A stretch of 64,000 nt of DNA from Bacteroidales bacterium (GCA_017631875.1 JAGBSL010000078.1:1-64000), one strand, 5' to 3'; numbered from the stretch's first letter, positions 35,432 through 43,968 are shown. Translations and numbers: made by a program. Notes: generated by a model not told the origin, from the sequence alone.

Positions 35432-36630
35432 TGAAAATAACCCTTATCACCCAGTATTATAAACCAGAAATGGGTGCGCCACAGAATAGATTGTATGAAA
35501 TGTGTACAGGTCTTAAAAAGTTAGGTGCAGACATTTCTATAATCACAGGAATGCCCAATTATCCTACGGGAAAGATATTTGATGAATACAAAGGGAAATG
35601 TTCAATGATGGAAGTTGTTGATGATATCCCAGTCAAGCGATATTGGCTGTATGCGTCAAATGCAAAGAAGGCATTACCAAGAATATGGAATATGGTGTCA
35701 TTTTCCATAATGGTAATGTTTGCCTTGCCATATTTGATTCGTAGGAAAAATGATTTCATTGTAGTGGAATCTCCGCCTCTGTTACTGGGCATATCAGGAT
35801 GGATTTTATCCAAGTTATCTGGTGCAAAACTGGTGATGAATATCTCGGATTTGTGGCCTCTTTCTGCTAGAGAACTGGGCGCTATAAGTGGTGATGGTAT
35901 GGCTTACAAAGTCCTGGAGTCCATAGAAGGATTCTTGTATAGAAAGTCCGCATTCTGCATGGGACAGTCTCAGGAGATTGTTGATTATATAGCCTCACAT
36001 GGTGCGAAAGAAGTCTATTTGTTCCGTAACGGAGTAGACCCTTCAAGATTTACTAAATCTGAAAGAGTGTTTGAAAAGAAAGATGTGCCTTTTGTATTGA
36101 CTTATGCTGGACTGTTAGGTTTTGCTCAAGGTATAGCGGGAATATGTAAGAATATTAATTTCACTGAAATTAATGCTGAATTTCATATTTATGGTGCAGG
36201 AGGCGAGCAGCAGGAGATAGAAGATTTTCTCAAAGAGAATCCAAACAACGGAATTTTTTACCATGGTAAGGTTAGTAGGGAGGAAATCCCGTCAGTTTTA
36301 GCAAAGTCTGATTCTACACTAATACCTTTGGTGAAAAACATTTATGGTGCTGTCCCATCTAAAATATATGAGTCAATGGCTTCTGGATTGCCTATAATGT
36401 TCTCTGGAGAGGGAGAAGGTAAGAAAATCGTAGAAGAGAATGACTTAGGCTGGGTTTCCGGGGCTCTTGATTACGAGGCTCTTAAAGAGAATATAGCAAC
36501 TGCCGCGAAATGCCCGGAATTGTTGAAGCAAAAGAGTGCAAACTGTATAAAATGTGCTGAAGAAAAATACAATAGGCCAAAGCAGATTGAGTCACTGTAT
36601 AATTTCCTTCGTTCAAAATTACAGAAATAA
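35431..36630 (+). CDS. Family 4 glycosyltransferase (WbuB/FnlA-cluster type)
   Basis: The frame opens at 35401, but MKITLITQYYKPEMGAPQNR at 35431 is the conserved start of this GT4 group (WbuB-like, known to transfer amino-deoxy sugars such as L-FucNAc). The 399 residues include ITGMPNYPTGKIFDEYKGK, VVESPPLLLGISGWILSKLS and NISDLWPLSARELGAI. The C-terminal SKIYESMASGLPIMFSG contains the donor-site Glu. It overlaps both neighbours by 1 bp and precedes the initiating transferase, a common arrangement. Confidence 0.9.
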   Translation: MKITLITQYYKPEMGAPQNRLYEMCTGLKKLGADISIITGMPNYPTGKIFDEYKGKCSMMEVVDDIPVKRYWLYASNAKKALPRIWNMVSFSIMVMFALPYLIRRKNDFIVVESPPLLLGISGWILSKLSGAKLVMNISDLWPLSARELGAISGDGMAYKVLESIEGFLYRKSAFCMGQSQEIVDYIASHGAKEVYLFRNGVDPSRFTKSERVFEKKDVPFVLTYAGLLGFAQGIAGICKNINFTEINAEFHIYGAGGEQQEIEDFLKENPNNGIFYHGKVSREEIPSVLAKSDSTLIPLVKNIYGAVPSKIYESMASGLPIMFSGEGEGKKIVEENDLGWVSGALDYEALKENIATAAKCPELLKQKSANCIKCAEEKYNRPKQIESLYNFLRSKLQK

Positions 36631-37223
36631 TGAAAAGACTATTTGATATCGTAGCAAGTGGACTCGGCCTGTTGGTCTTGAGTCCAATTCTTATTATTGT
36701 AGCTATCTGGATAAAGTTAGATTCTGAAGGTCCTGTGTTTTATAGGCAGGTGCGTGTGGGACGATATAATAAGGATTTCAGGATCTTCAAGTTCAGGTCA
36801 ATGAGGATTGGTAGTGACAAAGGATCATTGGTGACTATTGGTGGCCGTGACCCACGAGTTACTCGTAGCGGATACTTCATCCGTAAGTTCAAGATTGATG
36901 AACTGCCTCAGCTGATCAATGTGTTTATTGGCGACATGAGCTTGGTTGGTCCTAGACCGGAAGTTCGTCATTATGTGAACTATTGGACTCCAGAGCAGAT
37001 GCGTGCTTTGGATGTGCGCCCAGGTATCACTGATCCAGCTAGTATCCGTTTCAGGAATGAGAACGAGTTGTTGGAGAAAGCTGAAGATCCTGAGAAGTAT
37101 TACATCGAGGTGATAATGCAGGAGAAACTGAAGCTGTATTTGGAGTACGTTGATAATGCATCGTTTTGGTATGATATCAAACTGATCTTCCAGACATTTT
37201 GGGTAATTATTAAAGAACGTTAA
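36630..37223 (+). CDS. Initiating sugar-phosphate transferase (PglC/WcaJ-like)
   Basis: This polyprenyl-phosphate glycosyl-1-phosphate transferase begins repeat-unit synthesis by moving a sugar-phosphate onto undecaprenyl phosphate. The 197 residues are the short PglC-type form: a single re-entrant membrane helix (IVASGLGLLVLSPILIIVAI) near residues 6-25, then GPVFYRQVRVGR, FKFRSMRIG, the catalytic DE pair in KIDELPQLINVF and GDMSLVGPRPE. PglC enzymes prefer UDP-diNAcBac-like sugars, which fits the WbpM-like dehydratase and the DegT gene around it. Confidence 0.95.
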   Translation: MKRLFDIVASGLGLLVLSPILIIVAIWIKLDSEGPVFYRQVRVGRYNKDFRIFKFRSMRIGSDKGSLVTIGGRDPRVTRSGYFIRKFKIDELPQLINVFIGDMSLVGPRPEVRHYVNYWTPEQMRALDVRPGITDPASIRFRNENELLEKAEDPEKYYIEVIMQEKLKLYLEYVDNASFWYDIKLIFQTFWVIIKER

Positions 37224-37234
37224 GATTATAAGTT

Positions 37235-38515
37235 ATGAATATGAAATTACGCAACATACCTTTCAGCCCACCAGACATGTCAGAGGCTGAGGCAAATGAG
37301 GTTAGGGATGCAATCCTTTCAGGTTGGATTACTACAGGTCCTCGTACAAAGAAACTGGAGAAGACTATTTCTGAGTATGTCGGAACTGAGAAGACAGTTT
37401 GTCTGAACTCGGCTACTGCTGCTATGGAGATGGTTCTTCATCTTCTGGGTGTTGGTCCTGGTGATGAGGTGATTGTGCCTGCTTATACTTATACCGCTAC
37501 AGCGAGTGTGGTTCGCCATGTGGGCGCTACAGTCGTGATGGTGGATTCGCAGAAGGATTGTGTGGAGATGGATTATGATAAGCTTGCTGATGCGATTACA
37601 GAGAGAACAAAAGTGATTGCACCGGTTGATCTCGGCGGTATTGTTGCTGCTCATGAGAGAGTGCTGGAGATTGTTAATCGTCCTGAGGTTCGTGCGAAGT
37701 TTACTCCTGCTAATGAGATTCAGAAGAAGATTGGTCGTGTTGTGGTTTCGGCTGACTGTGCACATTCGTTCGGTGCTTCGCGTCATGGCGTCATGGCTGG
37801 TGCGATCGCAGACTTCAGCTCATTCAGTTTCCATGCAGTCAAGAACTTCACTACTGCAGAGGGTGGTGCGCTGACATGGAACCTTCCGTTCGGTAATGAG
37901 CCTGTGGTTATGGATGCAGACTCTTTCGTTCCTTCAATTGAGGGTGAGACCTGGAATGAGTACCTCTACCGTATGAGCCAGCTTTTCAGTCTGCATGGAC
38001 AGAACAAGGATGCTCTTGCAAAGACAAAGCTCGGCGCTTGGGAGTACGACGTGATCGGCCCATGGTACAAGTGCAACATGACAGATGTAATGGCGGGTAT
38101 GGGCTTGGCTCAGTTTGAGAGATATCCTTCAATGCTCGCACGTCGTAAGGAAATCATTGAGCGTTTTGACGCGGCGTTTGCAGAGCTGCCAGTTGCATTG
38201 ATGAAGCATTATGGAGATGACTTTGCTTCCAGCGGACACCTTTATCTTGTGCGTCTGGTAGGCCGTGGACGCGAGGATGCGAATCGCGTGATCGAGCAGA
38301 TGGCGGAGCGTGGCATTGCATGTAACGTTCACTACAAGCCTCTCCCAATGATGATAGCATACAAGCAGCTCGGCTTCGACATCGCAAACTATCCGAATGC
38401 ATACGCCTTGTTTGAGAACGAAGTTACTCTACCTCTCAACACTCGCATGAGCGACGAGGATGTGGAGTATGTTATTGAGAATTTTGTTGAGGTTGTTAGG
38501 GGGTGTAAGGCCTGA
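37235..38515 (+). CDS. DegT/DnrJ/EryC1-family sugar aminotransferase
   Basis: These PLP enzymes aminate keto-sugar nucleotides. The 426-residue protein has AILSGWITTGPRTKKLEKTI, NSATAAMEMVLHLLGVGPGDEV, PVDLGG, DCAHSFGA and FSFHAVKNFTTAEGG with the PLP lysine K203. Following the dehydratase at 21.7 kb it could make UDP-4-amino-4,6-dideoxy-GlcNAc or a related sugar, used by the PglC-like transferase just upstream. An ATG two codons later is an alternative start. It ends the main polysaccharide gene run. Confidence 0.94.
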   Translation: MNMKLRNIPFSPPDMSEAEANEVRDAILSGWITTGPRTKKLEKTISEYVGTEKTVCLNSATAAMEMVLHLLGVGPGDEVIVPAYTYTATASVVRHVGATVVMVDSQKDCVEMDYDKLADAITERTKVIAPVDLGGIVAAHERVLEIVNRPEVRAKFTPANEIQKKIGRVVVSADCAHSFGASRHGVMAGAIADFSSFSFHAVKNFTTAEGGALTWNLPFGNEPVVMDADSFVPSIEGETWNEYLYRMSQLFSLHGQNKDALAKTKLGAWEYDVIGPWYKCNMTDVMAGMGLAQFERYPSMLARRKEIIERFDAAFAELPVALMKHYGDDFASSGHLYLVRLVGRGREDANRVIEQMAERGIACNVHYKPLPMMIAYKQLGFDIANYPNAYALFENEVTLPLNTRMSDEDVEYVIENFVEVVRGCKA

Positions 38516-38518
38516 AAT

Positions 38519-38554
38519 ACAAAAAACGCCGTCACGGTGCCAGAGTGACGGCGT
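38519..38554 (-). terminator. Terminator, mainly for the minus-strand HNH gene
   Basis: ACGCCGTCAC (38526-38535) pairs perfectly with GTGACGGCGT (38545-38554). A run of six A lies on the left, which is a U-tract for minus-strand transcripts. It may also slow plus-strand transcription leaving the DegT gene. Confidence 0.82.
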
Positions 38555-38612
38555 AATTCTAAGCAACTCAGTACCTTGTTGCCGCAAGGTTAGAGTGTGA
38601 AGTTTTTAGAAT

Positions 38613-38906
38613 CTAGCGATTGTGGGTACCTGATGCTGTAACCTTACAAGTAAGTCGGTCGTTTTGACGTGCAGCATTATTCTCCCATTGCAGTGGCCTG
38701 AGATTGGAAAGGTTATCACTTCCGCCTTTGGATACAGGAATGATGTGGTCTATTTCCCAGCCATATTCGCTATCTCTATCTCCGTAAAATTTGCGTCCAA
38801 TCCATGCATTACATTGGTCTTTACGCCAGATATTGGGGTCGTTATTTGCAACAATCGTAGCCTTTTCCCATACTTTTTGAATTGTATCTTCTGAAAAGTT
38901 AGCCAT
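38613..38906 (-). CDS. HNH endonuclease-like protein (first of two relatives)
   Basis: The ATG at 38906 gives 97 residues (MANFSEDTIQKVWEKA). The protein has an HNH core: WRKDQCNAWIGRKFYG, then YGWEIDHIIPVSKGGSDNLS and NLRPLQWENNAAR, with the metal and catalytic residues D-H-I, N and N in place. It is basic and small, like stand-alone HNH proteins of mobile regions. A clear relative lies on the other strand at 42615-43001, sharing W-K-A, RKD.C.AWI, YGWEIDHI and NLRPLQ..NNAA. Targets are unknown. Confidence 0.85.
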   Translation of the reverse strand: MANFSEDTIQKVWEKATIVANNDPNIWRKDQCNAWIGRKFYGDRDSEYGWEIDHIIPVSKGGSDNLSNLRPLQWENNAARQNDRLTCKVTASGTHNR

Positions 38907-39053
38907 TATCAACAAATTATAATTAAACATACCACCTTGATTACGGAGAGGGACTCCGCCATCTTAATCATCAGGAAGATTGGTTGAAAACTGCCGTTAT
39001 ATCCAAGAGCAGGATTTTAAGCAAAACGGTATGCCGATGGCACTATTCTTACT

Positions 39054-39322
39054 ATGGACAACATAGATGCCAATGAATTTCAACTGACAATATGTCATGA
39101 CACCCTAGAGGGTATTGATGCCAAAGTGCAAAAGTGTGCATATGGATTTCTAGGTGCTGGCGATGTTCTAGGATTCATGACAGAATATATCTAAGAGAAT
39201 TTTGACGGCGCTGATGCGGATACCGTGATTCAGTTGCATAGTTATAGTCTTTAAGGTTTGTTGTCATACGTGATGACAAGACACTGGAGGAGTTCTAGAG
39301 GCGGGAGGTGTGGGACAAATAA
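39054..39322 (+). pseudogene. Possible decayed coding remnant
   Basis: A short frame from ATG 39054 reads MDNIDANEFQLTI and stops at 39194. Protein-like sequence continues past the stop (ENFDGADADTVIQLHSYSL) and, after a one-base shift, RFVVIRDDKTLEEF and REVWDK. This looks like a gene broken by two stops and a frameshift, but I do not recognise the family. The rest of the 38907-39388 gap, about 480 bp, holds only a promoter for the next gene. Confidence 0.3.
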
Positions 39323-39323
39323 C

Positions 39324-39355
39324 TTTCAACTTACCAAATTATTGTATTATATTTG
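39324..39355 (+). promoter_or_regulatory. Promoter of the GIY-YIG-like gene
   Basis: TATATTTG at 39348-39355 is a consensus -7 box; TTTC at 39324-39327 is a weak -33 box with a 20-bp spacer. The predicted transcript would start near 39362, which favours the ATG at 39389 over that at 39360. Confidence 0.5.
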
Positions 39356-39388
39356 TTAATGTTGTTATCAAGAAATAAATTACAAAAT

Positions 39389-39799
39389 ATGATCTTAAAT
39401 ATTAATTTCAAAGGATATTGGAGAGACGTAAATAAGCATGGAATTCCATCCACATCTGGAATATATCTTGTTTATGCTTGTACATATAATTCAGAAACTG
39501 ATACTGTTAGTCTGAATAATCTAATTTATATAGGCCAGGCTGAAAATCTAAATGAACGTATAATGACCCACACTAAAAGATCTGAGTTTATCAAAGAAAG
39601 TGGTGGGGAAGAAAATTTGTGTTATTCCGTAGCGGAGGTTCCTGTGATTGATTTGAATATGGTTGAGAACGCATTAGTATATGCACAAAAACCACCGCTC
39701 AATGAGCGCTTAAAGGATAGGTATAGTTACTCTCAAGCTGAATTTCATCTTGAAGGAAGATGTGCACTTATGAAGCATAAAGATTTTACTATTAGATAG
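39389..39799 (+). CDS. GIY-YIG nuclease-like protein
   Basis: The chosen ATG (39389) gives 136 residues beginning MILNINFKGYWRDVNKHG. The sequence fits a GIY-YIG fold: SGIYLVYACTYN (GIY), NLIYIGQAENLNERIMTH (YIG followed by the conserved Arg), and the late Glu in VENALVYAQKPPLNE. Such domains cut DNA or serve in mobile and defence proteins. It stands in front of the cyclase-like gene with a 1-bp gap, so the two form an operon with its own promoter. It is AT-rich compared with the flanking polysaccharide genes. Confidence 0.68.
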   Translation: MILNINFKGYWRDVNKHGIPSTSGIYLVYACTYNSETDTVSLNNLIYIGQAENLNERIMTHTKRSEFIKESGGEENLCYSVAEVPVIDLNMVENALVYAQKPPLNERLKDRYSYSQAEFHLEGRCALMKHKDFTIR

Positions 39800-39800
39800 T

Positions 39801-40547
39801 ATGGCCAAAGCAAAAACGAATAAAAACCGCATAGTTGATACTCCGGCTCACCAGTATTCTTGGGATGATGACAATGATAGGCTACTTCTCTATGCTGACA
39901 TAATGGGATTTTCCCATCGAGTTAATAGTAGTAATCATTGTGACTTAAAGGAGGACTTGATTGCATTTAAACAAGCATGGGAGTCAAGACTAAAACCACT
40001 CCAAGCTAGTGACCATTTGAGAAGTGTACAATTTTCTGATTCCATATTAATTGTTGTAAATGGAACAAATTATAAAATGTTCAACTTAATAAGTAAGGCT
40101 GCAATATGCTTAATGCAGTGTGCGATTGAGTTAGGCTTTCCTATAAAAGGCGTAATATCCCAAGGTAAGTTCACGTATGATAGAGCAAAAGAATTATATT
40201 TTGGGACCCCACTAGTGAATGCTTATCTATTACACGAAGAGATATATTATTATGGTATAGTCGTACACCATTCTGCTGAGCAAACTGTAAAGAAGTACGC
40301 AGATGTAAGTAATCCATATTCAAAAACAGAAATACCACTTAAAAAAGGAAAAGTGTCGCATTATCATTTATCGTGGCATTTGTTGAATAAAAATCTCAGT
40401 AAAGGGGATATTGGTAAAGATGTGAACGAATGGCTGGATAATATAGAAGAACAAGTTTCTGGAGCCCCTCGTATATATGTTGACCATACAAGAAATGTTA
40501 TAATGAAAGATACTTCTCAATGGGAGACTACATTAGATGCTGATTAG
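39801..40547 (+). CDS. Class III nucleotidyl-cyclase-like protein
   Basis: The 248 residues resemble the catalytic core of class III nucleotide cyclases: LLLYADIMGFSHRV at 28-41 (metal-site D33), QFSDSILIVV at 77-86 (D80 in the position of the second aspartate) and PIKGVISQGKF at 114-124. FGTPLVNAYLLHE near 134-146 follows. Pycsar anti-phage systems use cyclases of this superfamily with TIR or membrane effectors, and a TIR gene lies 1.2 kb downstream. I cannot tell whether the substrate-specifying residues are intact, and a catalytically dead relative is possible. It is coupled to the GIY-YIG-like gene. Confidence 0.55.
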   Translation: MAKAKTNKNRIVDTPAHQYSWDDDNDRLLLYADIMGFSHRVNSSNHCDLKEDLIAFKQAWESRLKPLQASDHLRSVQFSDSILIVVNGTNYKMFNLISKAAICLMQCAIELGFPIKGVISQGKFTYDRAKELYFGTPLVNAYLLHEEIYYYGIVVHHSAEQTVKKYADVSNPYSKTEIPLKKGKVSHYHLSWHLLNKNLSKGDIGKDVNEWLDNIEEQVSGAPRIYVDHTRNVIMKDTSQWETTLDAD

Positions 40548-40720
40548 ATTATAATAATATTGTAATTTCTTCTGTGTAGTGCAAAAGGAACTGATAAAGG
40601 ATTTTTGATTTGCCGATAGCTGATGAACTGAGCCTATTGCGGTGGGAGAGGTTGTGGAGAGGTGGGTTCGTGGGTTGTTCGTGCTAAGGGAATGTTTGAC
40701 TAGAGTTTAGAATTAGATAT

Positions 40721-41428
40721 ATGAGTGAGTATATTGAGGCGTTTCTTCAATGTAATATGGATTCCTTAGAAGGAGACGAGTTGCGTTCTTCTCTAGAGGC
40801 TGTTCTAGCTGAAGAGAAAGTAGCAATTGAACTTTTTAAGATTCAGATACAACATTGCAGTAAGCAGATTGATGGAATAAATGCCATTGCGGCAAGAAAG
40901 ACCCCAACTCATGAACTTATGGCCAAGAAAAGGGCCTTTGAAGAACATAAGACAGTCTTGAATATTGCAGCGCAAATTCAACAGTGTTCTTATGAGGTTA
41001 AAGGGGTGCAAAAGATATTGTACTTTGAGAAGGGTGATTCAAGTCGGGAGAGAATTATTGCGGAGGTTTCGCTAATGGTATATGAGTGGTGTGAAGATTT
41101 GCTGGAGATGACAGGCAGAAAGTTTCAAAAGCTTGCTGAAGGACTTTTGATTCAGTCCGATTTGCTGAAGTTCAGGATTGCAAGGCAGAGGCTCAAAGAT
41201 TTCTTTGATAGAGAGAAGGCATCCCTTTCTAGCGTGCGACATAATGTTGGAGCCCATCGGGACCATGACTTTATGGCAGAAAGGGCTATTATAGATAAAT
41301 TTGACTGGGTGAGAACAGTAGAACTTCTTTCTGAGTTTGAACACTTGATAATGGGGGTGTCTCCATATGTGCAAACATTAATTTCTGCTGGACTTAATCA
41401 AATAGATCAGGCATTTAACAAGAATTGA
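40721..41428 (+). CDS. Unknown helical protein, possible HEPN RNase-like fold
   Basis: The 235-residue product is almost entirely helical and has no signal peptide or membrane segment. Near residues 171-181 it has SVRHNVGAHRD. This R-x5-H arrangement (R173, H179), with the polar Asn, resembles the HEPN RNase motif R-x4-6-H found in abortive-infection proteins. The rest is unrecognised. It is separated by 173 bp from the cyclase-like gene and followed by a wbuC fragment and a TIR gene, a context that favours a defence role. The HEPN reading is an inference from one motif. Confidence 0.5.
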   Translation: MSEYIEAFLQCNMDSLEGDELRSSLEAVLAEEKVAIELFKIQIQHCSKQIDGINAIAARKTPTHELMAKKRAFEEHKTVLNIAAQIQQCSYEVKGVQKILYFEKGDSSRERIIAEVSLMVYEWCEDLLEMTGRKFQKLAEGLLIQSDLLKFRIARQRLKDFFDREKASLSSVRHNVGAHRDHDFMAERAIIDKFDWVRTVELLSEFEHLIMGVSPYVQTLISAGLNQIDQAFNKN

Positions 41429-41520
41429 TGATAATCGTTTCTATAGATGAAAGATAGAGTACAATTCTTCTCGATATATAATATGAGCATTCCGCACTAT
41501 TTTGAAAGGGCGGAGGAGGT

Positions 41521-41706
41521 TGTGTTAAGATATCGGAGCATGTGCTTGAAACTAGTGGCGAATGTCTCGGACTGCAGATCCCGATGGGAGTCTATCATAC
41601 GACAAGGTGCCTCGAGCCCGGCAGCGTGATTTTTGAAGCGAAGGATCGGGCTTATGATCCTGTGGGGACTGAGGAGGTTTGGGGAGGTAGAGAAATTGAC
41701 AATTGA
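41521..41706 (+). pseudogene. C-terminal fragment of a WbuC-family cupin gene
   Basis: In the frame ending at TGA 41704-41706 the sequence reads LGLQIPMGVYHTTRCLEPGS, then VIFEAKDRAYDPVGTEE. It aligns with the end of the intact cupin at 49451-49843 (IPAGQWHTLRALESGTVILE, KDGAYEPIG). The N-terminal half with the first histidine motif is missing. The fragment lies directly before a TIR gene, as the intact copy does at 50 kb. Confidence 0.65.
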
Positions 41707-41711
41707 ACAAT

Positions 41712-42482
41712 ATGACCAATATTTACCGATTAGCAAAAGATTGTGCGGATTTCATGTCTGCTAATATCACTAAGCAAAAGAATCGAATACATAGTGGAAA
41801 TCTGATTTTCACCGACTATGATATCCTGGGAGATCTTAAGCAGTGGGAGATTATGCTGCAGAACTTATGTGCTGCGATGTCTCAGAGATATCCGTTAATG
41901 TCACAATACTTGAGCGATTGCATGCGCAAGTTCGATGAAGAGCCGATTGTGTACTTTTCGTCGATTTCAGCCATTATAGAATGTATCCTGTCACTTGAAA
42001 AAGAGAGTACGGGAAAGCGTGTATTTATCAGTCATTCTTCTAAAGATAAGCAGTATGTGACTGACTTTGTCAATCATATCTTGTGCTTGGGGATTGGCCT
42101 TTCTCTAGATAATATTTTTTGCACATCCATAGAAGATATGACAATGAGGAATGGGGAAGATATTAGAATGCACATACAGGAAAATATACGTTCTGCAGAA
42201 TACTCATTCCTTCTTATCTCTAATAATTATAAGGCTAGTGAGGTCTGTGTCAATGAGATGGGAGCAGTATGGGCGTATGAAGCTAATGTTAGACTATTTC
42301 TATTGCCCAATACGGATTTTACAAGTATCGGATGGCTTTGCGATACAAGAAAAGCCGATAAACTGACAGACTCTGTTGCCCTAGATAGACTCTATAAAGA
42401 AATGGTCGAGTATTTCTCATTAAAGGAAAACCTTATTCACTGGAGCCAGCAGCGGGAGATGTTTGTGGGGCGAGTGAGGTAG
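41712..42482 (+). CDS. TIR-domain protein 1
   Basis: TIR domains in bacteria commonly cleave NAD+ or make signalling nucleotides in anti-phage defence. The ATG at 41712 gives 256 residues: a helical N-terminal region (1-100) and a TIR domain at about 102-215 starting KRVFISHSSKDKQYVTDF. The catalytic Glu is E182 in SEVCVNEMGAVWA, and FLLISNNYKASE forms the preceding strand. It is close in sequence and layout to TIR protein 2 at 50150. A TTG at 41703 is an alternative start. It may serve as effector for the cyclase-like or HEPN-like gene upstream, or act alone. Confidence 0.85.
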   Translation: MTNIYRLAKDCADFMSANITKQKNRIHSGNLIFTDYDILGDLKQWEIMLQNLCAAMSQRYPLMSQYLSDCMRKFDEEPIVYFSSISAIIECILSLEKESTGKRVFISHSSKDKQYVTDFVNHILCLGIGLSLDNIFCTSIEDMTMRNGEDIRMHIQENIRSAEYSFLLISNNYKASEVCVNEMGAVWAYEANVRLFLLPNTDFTSIGWLCDTRKADKLTDSVALDRLYKEMVEYFSLKENLIHWSQQREMFVGRVR

Positions 42483-42553
42483 CCCCGAGCAGAATCGAAC
42501 TGCCACCTAAAGTTTAGGAAACTTCCATTCGTTTTGTCGGATGAGATGGGGTA
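42481..42553 (-). pseudogene. tRNA-Arg(CCU)-like remnant
   Basis: Read on the minus strand, the anticodon arm GAAGT-TTCCTAA-ACTTT (anticodon CCU) and T-arm GGCAG-TTCGATT-CTGCT are well formed and are followed by CGGGGCT. The 5' half is poor: only four of seven acceptor pairs form (CCCC with GGGG) and the D-arm does not pair. It is therefore probably a damaged tRNA or the 3' end of a tRNA carried as an integration scar. Its end overlaps the TIR stop codon. Confidence 0.6.
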
Positions 42554-42614
42554 GTATGAGAATTGTTTGCTATATTTGTGGAGATATGAGATATCGTATA
42601 AGTTGACTATTGTT

Positions 42615-43001
42615 ATGAACGTAACGCAGGAATTACTATTGCAGGTTTGGAAAAAGGCCAAAGTAGAGCCTGGTTTTGATGAGAATATGTTCCGCAAGGA
42701 TGCTTGTGGAGCATGGATTGTGTGGGATAAGTATGGTGTTCAGGATAATATGTATGGCTGGGAGATAGATCATATTTGGCCGGAAGCTCTGTTGAAACTT
42801 AAAGGTGTGTCTCAAGACATGATAGATGACTTAGCTAACCTCAGGCCCCTGCAACACCAGAATAATGCAGCCAAGGGTGACGACTATCCGTCTTATACGG
42901 CAGTAGTGACAGCTGAAGGGAATAAGAATATCCTTAAGGAACAGAGCTTGGTTGTCAATGAAAAGGTGAGAACATTGTTGGAATCAAAGTTGTTTGCGTG
43001 A
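42615..43001 (+). CDS. HNH endonuclease-like protein (second), operon with AAA/DUF4435 pair
   Basis: The frame opens at 42567 but the ATG at 42615 (MNVTQELLLQVWKKAKV) matches the start of its relative at 38906. The 128 residues hold FRKDACGAWIVWDKYG, MYGWEIDHIWPEALLK and LANLRPLQHQNNAAKGDD, an HNH core with all key residues. It has a longer loop after DHI than the first copy and a C-terminal helix. It ends 1 bp before the AAA ATPase start, so it is transcribed with it. HNH proteins are not part of the standard two-gene PARIS system, so this may be an extra component or a separate cargo gene. Confidence 0.82.
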   Translation: MNVTQELLLQVWKKAKVEPGFDENMFRKDACGAWIVWDKYGVQDNMYGWEIDHIWPEALLKLKGVSQDMIDDLANLRPLQHQNNAAKGDDYPSYTAVVTAEGNKNILKEQSLVVNEKVRTLLESKLFA

Positions 43002-43002
43002 T

Positions 43003-43968
43003 ATGTTGAGGAAGATTACTATTAAAAAGTTGTATAATCTTTATGATTATGACATAGACATGGGACTGAATAATGGTCCCATTCATTTTATTACAGCGCC
43101 AAATGGATATGGTAAAACGACAATCCTTGAACTGGTTAATGCGATGTTGACAAGTCATTATGATGATTTGTCGAGAATTCCATTTGAGAGGATATCCTTA
43201 TATTTTGATGATGATCTTGAGTTAAGAGCAGATCGAAAACAGCATTTTGAAGATGTTGATATTTCTCTTGATGTCCAGGAGAACCCCAAAGTGGAGTTAG
43301 TGGTGAGACTGTTCAGTCATAAAGCTGAAAATGTTGAAACCCTTGGTGAGATTTGTGTCCCGTCCGAACCGGATCAGTTGATGAAGGTAGATGGACGAGG
43401 CAATATTGATATGTTCCTTGTTTCTAAGACGTGTCACTATCTGACTGATAGCCGGTTGTTAAGGAAAAAGACTGATACGGCTGTAGCAGAGCATGAGATG
43501 GATTCTCTTAGCCTGAATGTATATGCAGAAAGACTTAAGCAAATCTTGAATGATCCCACTCAGCATGCTGCAAATGTTAGTAGGATAGAGGTTTTCAAAA
43601 AGATAGTTGACCGAAGTGATTTCTCTTCTAAGTACTTGGAGATTAACAAACTGTTCGGATTCCGTTTTATCGCAAAGGACGAGTTGAGTACGAAGATATC
43701 TTTAAATTCCTTGTCTTCTGGAGAAAAACATTTGCTGATTCAGGTGTTTGAGTTGCTCTTCAATGCTCAGCAAGGTACGTTGGTTCTTATAGATGAACCG
43801 GAACTGTCATTCCATATGATGTGGCAGGTAAATTATCTGAAGATGATTCAGGAGATTGCTCAGGTAAGGGGCTTTCAGTATCTGATAGCAACACATTCTC
43901 CTCATATTTTCAATAATATGTGGTCGTTGACAACCGATTTGTATACTAATTCGCTAGGACATGAGTAG
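43003..43968 (+). CDS. AAA15/OLD-type ATPase, AriA-like (PARIS)
   Basis: The ATG at 43003 gives 321 residues. ABC-type ATPase motifs are in order: Walker A APNGYGKTT (32-40), signature LSSGEK (237-242), Walker B LVLIDEPE (about 260-267) and the H-loop THSPH (297-301). Together with the downstream DUF4435 gene this matches AriA/AriB, where AriA holds the AriB nuclease until a phage anti-restriction protein is sensed. It is shorter than many AriA proteins (about 450-500), so it may be a compact subfamily. Overlap of 8 bp with the next gene supports a complex. Confidence 0.8.
   Translation: MLRKITIKKLYNLYDYDIDMGLNNGPIHFITAPNGYGKTTILELVNAMLTSHYDDLSRIPFERISLYFDDDLELRADRKQHFEDVDISLDVQENPKVELVVRLFSHKAENVETLGEICVPSEPDQLMKVDGRGNIDMFLVSKTCHYLTDSRLLRKKTDTAVAEHEMDSLSLNVYAERLKQILNDPTQHAANVSRIEVFKKIVDRSDFSSKYLEINKLFGFRFIAKDELSTKISLNSLSSGEKHLLIQVFELLFNAQQGTLVLIDEPELSFHMMWQVNYLKMIQEIAQVRGFQYLIATHSPHIFNNMWSLTTDLYTNSLGHE

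Noticed and set aside
37319..37786. 155-codon minus-strand frame opposite the DegT gene
   Set aside because: Shadow of a clear aminotransferase; low-complexity His/Asn/Arg-rich translation.
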